5,861 nucleotides of DNA from Pseudomonadota bacterium. Lineage in GTDB: Bacteria > Pseudomonadota > Alphaproteobacteria > Rhizobiales > Rhizobiaceae. This document shows positions 1 through 4,257 of the stretch, in pieces. The position numbers were made by a program, and so were the translations under genes. The notes beneath the pieces were generated by a model. That model did not search any database, had not been told where the DNA came from, and saw nothing but the letters and a program-made list of their open reading frames with translations. Where the stretch lies: positions 1-5,861 of the forward strand of contig JAFAGL010000232.1 of the NCBI GenBank assembly GCA_023422735.1. The letters are read 5' to 3'. Each line of letters begins with the position of its first letter. Position 1 is the stretch's first letter.

Positions 1-438
1 CGTGAACGACATCGCCACCATGATGCCGAGCGGCGTGTAGGCGACGCGGATTCCGACCTCCGCCAGCAGGCTGCCGAACCAGCCATTGGCCGCAAAAAGC
101 GTCGTCAGCGCGATACCGGCAACGGCCGTCGGCAAGGCGAAAGGCAGATCGACGATTGCATCCACGAGCCGCTTGCCCGGAAAGCGATAGCGCACCAGAA
201 CCCAGGCCAGCGCCAGACCGAAAACGAGGTTGAAAATCGTCGCCACCGCTGCTGAGCCTGCGGTCACCTTGTAACTCGCCAGCGCACGCGATGAAGAAAT
301 GATGCGCCAATAGGCTTCCGGCCCCAGCGAGCCGGCCTTGAACAAAAGCGCGGCGAGCGGCAATGCCACGATCAGCGCAACATAGAAAACAGTTATTCCG
401 AGCGCCAGAGGCAGACCCGGCAAAACCCGGCGTTTCAA
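1..438 (-). CDS. cysT: Sulfate/thiosulfate ABC transporter permease CysT (CysU), N-terminal part
   Basis: This is the first 146 codons of an inner-membrane permease that, with CysW and the ATPase CysA, imports sulfate or thiosulfate delivered by a periplasmic binding protein. The translation has a short basic N-terminus and hydrophobic segments at about residues 12-34, 60-83 and 98-118. The stretch around residues 97-124 (DLPFALPTAVAGIALTTLF, then NGWFG) is very characteristic of CysT and opens the binding-protein-dependent permease domain. The family is usually near 280 residues, so about half is present and the rest lies beyond the left edge. I chose the TTG codon at 438-436 because no ATG lies in frame nearby, the hydrophobic start follows directly, and a purine-rich GGGAACGAG stands just upstream; this site is weak, so the start is less certain than the gene. 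It is 89 bases downstream of sbp in the same direction, the usual operon order. Confidence 0.93.
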   Translation of the reverse strand, partial: MKRRVLPGLPLALGITVFYVALIVALPLAALLFKAGSLGPEAYWRIISSSRALASYKVTAGSAAVATIFNLVFGLALAWVLVRYRFPGKRLVDAIVDLPFALPTAVAGIALTTLFAANGWFGSLLAEVGIRVAYTPLGIMVAMSFT

Positions 439-475
439 ATTCTCGTTCCCGTTTGCAAGGGCTGATACGTGAAAT

Positions 476-504
476 GGCTGGCACGCTCTCGGAGCGTGCC
501 AGCC
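476..504 (-). terminator. Intercistronic hairpin between sbp and cysT
   Basis: A perfect 13-base inverted repeat (left arm 476-488, GGCTGGCACGCTC; right arm 492-504) encloses a 3-base loop. One more T-A pair is possible at 475/505. It lies 23 bases after the sbp stop and 38 bases before the cysT start. Read in the operon direction it is followed by ATTTCACG, not a run of U, so it is not a textbook intrinsic terminator. The T-run lies on the other side of the stem. A stem in this place most likely lets some transcripts end, or protects the 3' end of sbp mRNA, so that more binding protein than permease is made. The structure is seen directly; the role is inferred. Confidence 0.6.
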
Positions 505-527
505 AAAAAGTGACAGGATGTTTGCGC

Positions 528-1511
528 TTAGCGGTTGCCGTAGATTTCGTCCAGCAGGGCGCCGGAAGCGAAATGTTCTTCCTGGACTTTATCCCAGCCG
601 CCGAACACGTCTTCAACCGTCAAGAGGCGAACTTCTGGAAAGTCGTCCTTGAATTCCGCGGCCACACTTTCCTCATGCACACGATTTCCATTTTCAGCGA
701 GAATGCGCTGGCCTTCCGGAGTGTACAGGAAATCGAGGTAATTCTTGGCGAAATCGCGCGAGCCGCGCTTGTCCACCACGCGATCTACGATCGCAATTGG
801 AAATTCCGCCAGAAGGCTCACTTCCGGCACCACGATGTCATATTCGTCTTCGCCGAATTCCTTGGAAATGCCGCGTGTCTCAGCTTCGAACGTAATCAGC
901 ACATCGCCGATATTGCGTTCCACGAACGTCGTGGTCGCACCCCGACCGCCCGTGTCGAAAACCGGCACATTGTCGAATAGCTTGCCGATGAATTCCTTCA
1001 CCTTGTCCGCATCGCCGTCGAACTTTTCTTTCGCAAAAGCGGTCGCTGCCAGATAGGTGTAGCGCGCATTGCCAGAGGTCTTGGGGTTGGGGAACACGAC
1101 CTTCACGTCGTCGCGAACCAGATCGTCCCAGTTCTTGATGCCCTTCGGATTGCCTGCGCGCACCAGAAAGGCTGGCAGCGAATAATATGGCGAGGAGTTG
1201 TTGCCGAACTCGCTTTTCCAGTCGTCCGAAACCGCGCCGCCTTTGACCAGCGCATCGATATCGATCACCTGGTTGAAGGTCACGACATCGGCTTCGAGCC
1301 CTTCGAGGATAGCGCGCGCCTGTTTGGAGGAACCGGCATGCGATTGGTCGACCGTCTTGCCGGGGTTGTTAGCTACATAGGCTTCGTTGACCTGCACGAA
1401 CAATTCGCGCGCAATATCATAGGACGCGTTGAGAATTTTGTCCGGCGACTGGGCGTGAGCCGAGCCGGTCAGGAATGTGGCGAGCGCCGCGCCGAGTATC
1501 ATGAAACGCAT
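528..1511 (-). CDS. sbp: Periplasmic sulfate-binding protein of the sulfate ABC transporter
   Basis: A 327-residue exported protein that binds sulfate in the periplasm and hands it to the CysTWA transporter. Residues 1-20 are a signal peptide with a hydrophobic core and AHA before the predicted cut (mature start QSPDK). The family signatures are plain: QSHAGSSKQA at residues 56-65, followed by EADVVTFNQ at 73-81, and NPKTSGNAR at 142-150, the second prokaryotic sulfate-binding signature. FVERNIGDVLITFE (196-209), YTPEGQ (263-268) and FGGWDKVQEEHF (303-314) also match the family in order. The length equals that of E. coli Sbp (about 329). The ORF can be extended to an ATG at 1559, but the ATG at 1511 is preferred: GAGGGG stands six bases upstream and the signal peptide begins there. 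It is the first gene of the operon with cysT. Sbp and CysP are close relatives, so specificity for sulfate rather than thiosulfate is inferred. Confidence 0.96.
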   Translation of the reverse strand: MRFMILGAALATFLTGSAHAQSPDKILNASYDIARELFVQVNEAYVANNPGKTVDQSHAGSSKQARAILEGLEADVVTFNQVIDIDALVKGGAVSDDWKSEFGNNSSPYYSLPAFLVRAGNPKGIKNWDDLVRDDVKVVFPNPKTSGNARYTYLAATAFAKEKFDGDADKVKEFIGKLFDNVPVFDTGGRGATTTFVERNIGDVLITFEAETRGISKEFGEDEYDIVVPEVSLLAEFPIAIVDRVVDKRGSRDFAKNYLDFLYTPEGQRILAENGNRVHEESVAAEFKDDFPEVRLLTVEDVFGGWDKVQEEHFASGALLDEIYGNR

Positions 1512-1517
1512 AAAAAG

Positions 1518-1523
1518 CCCCTC
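1518..1523 (-). promoter_or_regulatory. Ribosome-binding site of sbp
   Basis: GAGGGG (minus strand) lies six bases before the ATG at 1511. The alternative in-frame ATG at 1559 has only pyrimidine-rich sequence (CTCCTCG) ahead of it. This site therefore decides the start in favour of the 327-residue form that begins with the signal peptide. Confidence 0.75.
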
Positions 1524-1533
1524 GATCTGGAAT

Positions 1534-1558
1534 TGGGTGCCAACATAGCGGGCACCCA
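1534..1558 (-). promoter_or_regulatory. Hairpin in the sbp leader
   Basis: An 8-base inverted repeat, TGGGTGCC (1534-1541) and GGCACCCA (1551-1558), is separated by 9 bases and ends 10 bases upstream of the sbp ribosome-binding site. In the transcript it would form a GC-rich stem in the 5' untranslated region. It could affect mRNA stability or translation, or be a protein-binding site in DNA. It does not look like a complete riboswitch: there is only one stem and no conserved junction that I can recognise. Confidence 0.4.
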
Positions 1559-1595
1559 TTCATACGAGGAGCAACGAAGCTGTCAGTATGCGCCC

Positions 1596-1626
1596 ATAAT
1601 GAGAATGTAATTCCATTCTTCAGCAA
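1596..1626 (-). promoter_or_regulatory. Candidate sbp promoter with palindromic operator in its spacer
   Basis: On the minus strand TTGCTG (1626-1621) and CATTAT (1601-1596) could serve as -35 and -10 boxes, matching the sigma-70 consensus at 3 and 4 of 6 positions, with a 19-base spacer. Nearly all of that spacer (1602-1619) is the inverted repeat AGAATG-N6-CATTCT. The palindrome is exact and lies about 90 bases upstream of the sbp start. That is a sensible place for a sulfur-responsive regulator, but the regulator cannot be named from this window. The palindrome is seen; the promoter boxes are weak and inferred. Confidence 0.4.
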
Positions 1627-1659
1627 AACCCGACAACAACATTCTGACGAGCAAGTATA

Positions 1660-1854
1660 TTACTCGATCGAGCGCAAATCTTTTGCCCGTATGCGGTCGC
1701 GGATCTTGTCTGCGATGCGGTCCACGGACTTTTCGGGAAATCTTTCAGACAGTTCTTCGGCAAGCTTTTTCACCGGCACAAGAAGATCACCATGCGCGGC
1801 CGCGTCATCGACATATTCGTTGATGGCGGACAACAAGGCTGGACTGGTCGTCAT
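1660..1854 (-). CDS. Conserved-looking small protein of unknown function, 64 residues
   Basis: I do not recognise this protein. It has 64 residues, is highly charged (many Lys, Arg, Asp and Glu) and is probably almost all helical. It has no signal peptide, membrane segment or cysteine. The C-terminal half has an amphipathic pattern, KKLAEELSERF at residues 29-39 and then VDRIADKIRDRIRAKDL at 44-60, which could be a helical pair or part of a small DNA- or protein-binding fold; that is only a guess. Translation is well supported: GGGAGGAG stands six bases ahead of the ATG at 1854. It lies 120 bases after the L,D-transpeptidase gene on the same strand and about 150 bases before sbp. The stop codon adjoins a 10-base palindrome (CTCGATCGAG, 1663-1672) with no loop. 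Confidence 0.75.
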   Translation of the reverse strand: MTTSPALLSAINEYVDDAAAHGDLLVPVKKLAEELSERFPEKSVDRIADKIRDRIRAKDLRSIE

Positions 1855-1925
1855 GAGTGGCTCCTCCCAGAAACACGAAAGCGTTCAATCCAAAGGCCTG
1901 CGCGATCGAAGTCGAACAGGCCCGC

Positions 1926-1955
1926 GTGGAGCATCGGACCGATCCGCTGCTCCAC
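1926..1955 (-). terminator. Hairpin between the L,D-transpeptidase gene and the 64-residue gene
   Basis: The arms GTGGAGCA and TGCTCCAC pair over 8 bases (1926-1933 with 1948-1955). After a one-base mismatch on each side, CGGA and TCCG add four more pairs around a 4-base loop. The stem begins 18 bases beyond the L,D-transpeptidase stop codon, where a terminator would be expected, but no U-run follows in either direction. It may end or stabilise the upstream transcript. As a Rho-independent terminator it is incomplete. Confidence 0.4.
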
Positions 1956-1973
1956 CATCATCGCTAGACTGCC

Positions 1974-3221
1974 TTATTCTGCAAATTCCACAACGGTTTC
2001 TTTTGGTTTCACGAGATCGGCGACCCGCGCCGCATCCCAATTGGTTAAACGCACGCAGCCATGACTTTCGCTTTTGTTGACGAGGTTTGGCATGTCGGTG
2101 CCGTGGATGCCGTAGGTTGGCTTGGAAAGATCGATCCAGATATTGCCGACGGGGCCGTTCGGTCCTGCTGGCAATTCCAGCTTTTCGGTATTGTCGCCCT
2201 GCTTGAAATTCTTGTCCGGGTTATAGCTGTAGGTCGGGTCGCGTACCACGACCTCTACCTTCAACGTCCCTTCTGGCGAAGGCGTATCCTGTGAACCGAT
2301 CGTCGCTGGCGCCACGAAGATCGGCGCGTCCGCATCAGCTCCGGCATAAGCGCGCAATTCGCCCGCTTTCTTGTCGACGACGATGCGGGTAATTTCGCCT
2401 TGCGGATCGCCACCGGGAGCCAGCACCGAGATTTCCGTTCCCGCTTTGGAAAAGTCTGCATCGGGGTTCAGCGCTTTCAAGAGATCCTCATCCATATGAA
2501 AACGCTCGGCCAGCATTTCGGTGATCGTGCGATAATCGAGCCGTTTCAGTTCGGCCATATCGGCATAATCTTCCGGCAGATCCGGCACGAATTCGGTGCC
2601 CACATCTTCCTCGGTGATTGTGTAGCTGACAACCGGCGCATTGCTGTCGCTTGAAAGCTTCGACCATAGTTCAGGATCGATCTCGTGACCCGCTTCCAGG
2701 CCCTGCATCAAACGATATGCCGCGATTGCCTTGCGCGTATTGTCGCCAAGCTTGCCGTCGATTTCGCCGGGCGAAGCATAGGCGCGGTCGAGCATAACCT
2801 GCAACTTCACCAGAAATGGGTCGGCAGTCTCCTGGTCTTCCGCAACTTTGTCCAATTCAGGCGCGGCTTCGGCCTTTTCCAGTTCCTGTTCCGCTTGCGG
2901 GTCGGTTTCGACCTGAGCTGCCGCCTCGTCGGGCACGTCGGTTGATTGTTCCGGCGTTTCAACCACGGCATCCGCCTCCCCGGGAACGGCCACCTTCGCG
3001 GCGTCGCCATCCTTGCCAGGGTCGGCTGCTTCCACATCGCCCGATTTCTGGTCGATCTTCAGCACCGCTTCGTTGTTTTGCGAAAGCAGTTCGGTTTGCC
3101 ACGCCTCGAAGGTCGCGGCGTTGATCTCGTCTGCCGTGATCGCTTGTGCATGCGCCAGTGTCATTCCGGCAGGCAAAACAGCCAAAATCGTAGCGAGTTT
3201 CAGAAGCTGCGTGCGGATCAT
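1974..3221 (-). CDS. Exported L,D-transpeptidase (YkuD family) with peptidoglycan-binding domain
   Basis: A 415-residue cell-wall enzyme. YkuD-type transpeptidases use a cysteine to form 3-3 cross-links between stem peptides or to attach proteins to peptidoglycan. Residues 1-25 are a signal peptide ending in AHA. Residues about 45-135 are a linker rich in Glu, Asp, Ala and Pro. Residues 136-190 fit a peptidoglycan-binding module (LQVMLDRAYASPGEIDGKLG, then TRKAIAAYR). Residues 224-268 resemble the LysM-like piece of rhizobial relatives (LAERFHMDEDLLKALNPDADF). Residues 276-413 are the YkuD domain, with IHGT at 372-375 and SHGCVRL at 386-392; Cys389 is the likely nucleophile and His373 and His387 are in the conserved positions. 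The ORF extends upstream to 3329, but the ATG at 3221 has AAGGGG five bases ahead and starts the signal peptide. In Brucella and Agrobacterium some enzymes of this family link outer-membrane beta-barrel proteins to peptidoglycan; whether this one does is unknown. Confidence 0.93.
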   Translation of the reverse strand: MIRTQLLKLATILAVLPAGMTLAHAQAITADEINAATFEAWQTELLSQNNEAVLKIDQKSGDVEAADPGKDGDAAKVAVPGEADAVVETPEQSTDVPDEAAAQVETDPQAEQELEKAEAAPELDKVAEDQETADPFLVKLQVMLDRAYASPGEIDGKLGDNTRKAIAAYRLMQGLEAGHEIDPELWSKLSSDSNAPVVSYTITEEDVGTEFVPDLPEDYADMAELKRLDYRTITEMLAERFHMDEDLLKALNPDADFSKAGTEISVLAPGGDPQGEITRIVVDKKAGELRAYAGADADAPIFVAPATIGSQDTPSPEGTLKVEVVVRDPTYSYNPDKNFKQGDNTEKLELPAGPNGPVGNIWIDLSKPTYGIHGTDMPNLVNKSESHGCVRLTNWDAARVADLVKPKETVVEFAE

Positions 3222-3302
3222 GGTCACCCCTTGAGTTTCAAACCTTGCGCCTGAAACGAACGAGCAGGCCTTTCGGCTCCCTCGCAAAGTGCGATCATGT
3301 CG

Positions 3303-3360
3303 AAAAAACCGCCCGATGGCCCGGCGCACCCCTCATCTTCTGAGGGAGATCAGTCCCTCA
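3303..3360 (-). terminator. Competing hairpins and T6 run between the 36-residue gene and the transpeptidase gene
   Basis: Three copies of a 6-base arm occur: CCCTCA at 3330-3335, its complement TGAGGG at 3341-3346, and CCCTCA again at 3355-3360. The central arm can pair with either neighbour but not both. On the minus strand the element starts 14 bases after the stop of the 36-residue gene. It is followed by a GC-rich stretch with a possible short stem (CGCC and GGCG) and then TTTTTT (3308-3303). It could be a terminator of the small gene or a switchable leader of the transpeptidase gene. The stems are short, so function is uncertain. Confidence 0.4.
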
Positions 3361-3374
3361 ATGGCTGAAGGAGA

Positions 3375-3485
3375 TTAAACGAAATAGCCGAGAACCACCG
3401 CGAAGATCAGTCCCAGAACAACGAGGGTGAGCAACCAGCCGAGAATATTCGGCGGCCCGCTGCGATGCGGGTCGTACTGGTTCAT
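3375..3485 (-). CDS. Single-span membrane mini-protein, 36 residues (minus strand)
   Basis: This very short gene encodes 36 residues: a polar head of about 12 residues (MNQYDPHRSGPP) followed by one strongly hydrophobic segment, about residues 14-36, rich in Leu, Val, Gly and Phe, that runs to the C-terminus. It is most likely inserted in the inner membrane with almost nothing beyond the helix. No catalytic or binding motif is visible and I do not recognise the family. Support for translation: an ATG at 3485, GGGAG nine bases upstream, a TAA stop, and a complete hydrophobic segment in frame, which chance rarely gives. It lies 95 bases downstream of another small membrane gene on the same strand and may share its transcript. 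Such proteins often modulate larger membrane complexes, but no partner can be named here. Confidence 0.72.
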   Translation of the reverse strand: MNQYDPHRSGPPNILGWLLTLVVLGLIFAVVLGYFV

Positions 3486-3543
3486 GCTTGCGAACTCCCG
3501 TGTCTCTCATCGCCGGCGATCCTCTAATAGAACATCCCGGGGA

Positions 3544-3580
3544 GCAAGGGGCGGATGGTCTTCTTCCCCGCTTCCCTTGC
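3544..3580 (-). terminator. Hairpin directly after the 41-residue gene
   Basis: GCAAGGG (3544-3550) pairs with CCCTTGC (3574-3580). The pairing continues inward as GCGG (3551-3554) with CCGC (3568-3571), leaving a two-base bulge and a loop of about 13 bases. The stem touches the TAA stop codon of the 41-residue gene on the minus strand. No U-run follows, so full termination is doubtful. The position fits a 3' boundary or processing site between the two small genes. Confidence 0.45.
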
Positions 3581-3706
3581 TTATTGCTCGGCAGAACTGG
3601 CGGATGACACGATGGCGGCGTCGTCCGACAGGCTTTCCCTGCCACCGACGAGGAACACACCGACGATCACGGCAAACAAGGTTGCCCAGATGAATAAGAG
3701 GCGCAT
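3581..3706 (-). CDS. Small membrane protein behind an EcfG-type stress promoter, 41 residues
   Basis: A 41-residue protein with an N-terminal hydrophobic helix (about residues 2-21, RLLFIWATLFAVIVGVFLVG) and a short polar, Ser/Ala-rich tail ending in EQ. It is likely an inner-membrane protein with one span; a very short secreted peptide is a weaker alternative, as no clean signal-peptidase site stands out. The ORF stays open upstream to 3805, but the ATG at 3706 is preferred because a GGAAC-N16-CGTT promoter (3740-3764) would start the transcript near 3733, leaving a leader of about 27 bases; the longer starts lie upstream of that transcript. No good Shine-Dalgarno site is seen, and a GTG three codons earlier (3715) is also possible. 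The promoter suggests induction by general stress. Function is unknown. Confidence 0.6.
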   Translation of the reverse strand: MRLLFIWATLFAVIVGVFLVGGRESLSDDAAIVSSASSAEQ

Positions 3707-3739
3707 GATTTTCACATTGAATGATTGGATTGGGGGAGA

Positions 3740-3764
3740 AACGTTTGCCCGGATCGCCGGTTCC
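3740..3764 (-). promoter_or_regulatory. EcfG (general stress sigma factor) type promoter
   Basis: On the minus strand GGAAC (3764-3760) and CGTT (3743-3740) are separated by exactly 16 bases. GGAAC-N16/17-CGTT is the established consensus for EcfG/RpoE2 promoters, which the PhyR-NepR-EcfG switch controls in alphaproteobacteria. The -10 element lies 33 bases ahead of the ATG of the 41-residue gene, a suitable distance. Both boxes match fully. Such a short pattern can still arise by chance, but its placement in front of a small gene supports it. Confidence 0.65.
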
Positions 3765-3872
3765 CCGATGCTCGTTTCGCCGCGCAGCATGTGACAGATC
3801 AGCAACAGCCCCTGGGTCTCGCGAGCTGCCGTTCCACCCTTTCCACAGCCCCGAAAGCACGAACGCCGCCCG

Positions 3873-3901
3873 TTAAGGTGATTCTAATAAGCGCGTTTTA
3901 T
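3873..3901 (+). promoter_or_regulatory. Possible promoter of the plus-strand 36-residue gene
   Basis: TTAAGG (3873-3878) and TTTTAT (3896-3901) are separated by 17 bases and match the sigma-70 boxes at only 3 and 4 of 6 positions. They lie in the AT-richer stretch of the 234-base gap between two divergent small genes, about 40 bases ahead of the TTG start at 3941. This is the best candidate in the gap, but it is weak. Confidence 0.3.
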
Positions 3902-3926
3902 GTATCCACGGCACTTCAGTAAAATC

Positions 3927-3935
3927 GGAAGGGGG
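3927..3935 (+). promoter_or_regulatory. Strong ribosome-binding site in front of a TTG start
   Basis: GGAAGGGGG, within a longer purine run, ends five bases before TTG at 3941. There is no ATG in frame until codon 23, inside the hydrophobic segment, so this site is the main reason for calling the TTG as the start of the 36-residue plus-strand gene. Confidence 0.65.
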
Positions 3936-3940
3936 GACAA

Positions 3941-4051
3941 TTGAACGAAACCAAGAATGTCGAACCGAACGATGAGCCGGCTTATGAGCGGATCGGCTGG
4001 TATCTCATGTTGGCGATCGCCCTTTTAGGCGTTGCCTTCATCTATCTCTGA
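3941..4051 (+). CDS. Single-span membrane mini-protein, 36 residues (plus strand)
   Basis: The gene encodes 36 residues: an acidic, polar N-terminal half (NETKNVEPNDEPAYERIG, residues 2-19) and one hydrophobic segment (residues 20-36, WYLMLAIALLGVAFIYL) that ends the protein. By the positive-inside rule the orientation is unclear, as the head is mainly acidic. The start is a TTG with a very strong purine-rich ribosome-binding site; the stop is TGA. I recognise no family. It has the same length and the same plan (polar head, C-terminal helix) as the minus-strand gene at 3375-3485, but the sequences do not resemble each other closely. It is transcribed away from the 41-residue gene and toward the tRNA. 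Being invisible to ATG-only gene finders, it may be missing from many annotations. Confidence 0.68.
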   Translation: MNETKNVEPNDEPAYERIGWYLMLAIALLGVAFIYL

Positions 4052-4052
4052 G

Positions 4053-4111
4053 CAACGCCTGAGCTGGCAAAAACTCCTGTTGCGTCAGCTCGGCTGCTGC
4101 AAAATGCGTTG
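4053..4111 (+). terminator. Weak nested inverted repeats after the plus-strand mini-gene
   Basis: CAACGC (4053-4058) can pair with GCGTTG (4106-4111). Inside this, CC-T-GAGCTG (4058-4066) can pair with CAGCTCGG (4086-4093) with one bulged T and a 19-base loop; the two stems share the base at 4058. The element starts two bases after the stop codon. No U-run follows, so this is at most a weak terminator. It fills about half of the gap before the tRNA. Confidence 0.25.
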
Positions 4112-4119
4112 ACACCGGC

Positions 4120-4148
4120 TTGCGCAGGTTTCGGCGCGAAGTTATAAG
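4120..4148 (+). promoter_or_regulatory. Probable tRNA-Pro promoter
   Basis: TATAAG (4143-4148) is a good -10 box placed 15 bases ahead of the mature tRNA 5' end. TTGCGC (4120-4125) stands 17 bases upstream of it as the -35 box. A perfect TTGACA lies further up (4109-4114) but is 28 bases from the -10 box, too far to pair with it. Confidence 0.5.
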
Positions 4149-4163
4149 CCGCGCGTCTGGTCA

Positions 4164-4240
4164 CGGAGTGTAGCGCAGCCTGGTAGCGCACCTCGTTCGG
4201 GACGAGGGGGTCGGAGGTTCGAATCCTCTCACTCCGACCA
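4164..4240 (+). tRNA. tRNA-Pro, anticodon CGG
   Basis: The 77-base gene folds into a full cloverleaf. The acceptor arm CGGAGTG (4164-4170) pairs with CACTCCG (4230-4236), followed by A and an encoded CCA end. The D arm carries the usual AGCGCAGCCTGGTAGCGC pattern. The anticodon stem CCTCG/CGAGG holds the loop TTCGGGA, which places CGG at positions 34-36 with G37, typical of proline tRNA; it reads CCG codons. The T arm has the standard TTCGAAT loop. It converges on glgX with only 17 bases between the CCA end and the glgX stop codon. No repeat of the tRNA 3' end was noticed that would mark an integrated element. Confidence 0.97.
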
Positions 4241-4257
4241 GAAATAGCAAGAAGTTA

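Noticed and set aside
363..980. 205-residue plus-strand ORF and the other long plus-strand ORFs over sbp, the transpeptidase gene and glgX
   Set aside because: They are antisense shadows of clearly recognised genes in a GC-rich genome and show no family features of their own.
1512..1559. Upstream in-frame ATG at 1559 as the start of sbp
   Set aside because: There is no purine-rich site ahead of it, it would put 16 polar residues before the signal peptide, and the reading crosses the leader hairpin.
1512..1659. SAM or other sulfur-related riboswitch upstream of sbp
   Set aside because: I saw only one simple stem (1534-1558) and no pattern of SAM-II or another known class. A covariance-model search (Infernal with Rfam) would settle it.
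3222..3329. 36-codon N-terminal extension of the L,D-transpeptidase up to 3329
   Set aside because: The extra residues are basic and unlike an exported protein's start, whereas the ATG at 3221 has AAGGGG and begins a normal signal peptide.
3358..3660. 100-residue minus-strand ORF overlapping both small membrane genes
   Set aside because: Its composition is rich in Arg, Ser, Pro and Cys as in random GC-rich frames. The alternative frames give coherent hydrophobic helices with ribosome-binding sites.
4109..4114. Perfect TTGACA as the -35 box of the tRNA gene
   Set aside because: It is 28 bases from the only good -10 box (4143-4148), too far for a sigma-70 promoter. TTGCGC at 4120 has the correct 17-base spacing.
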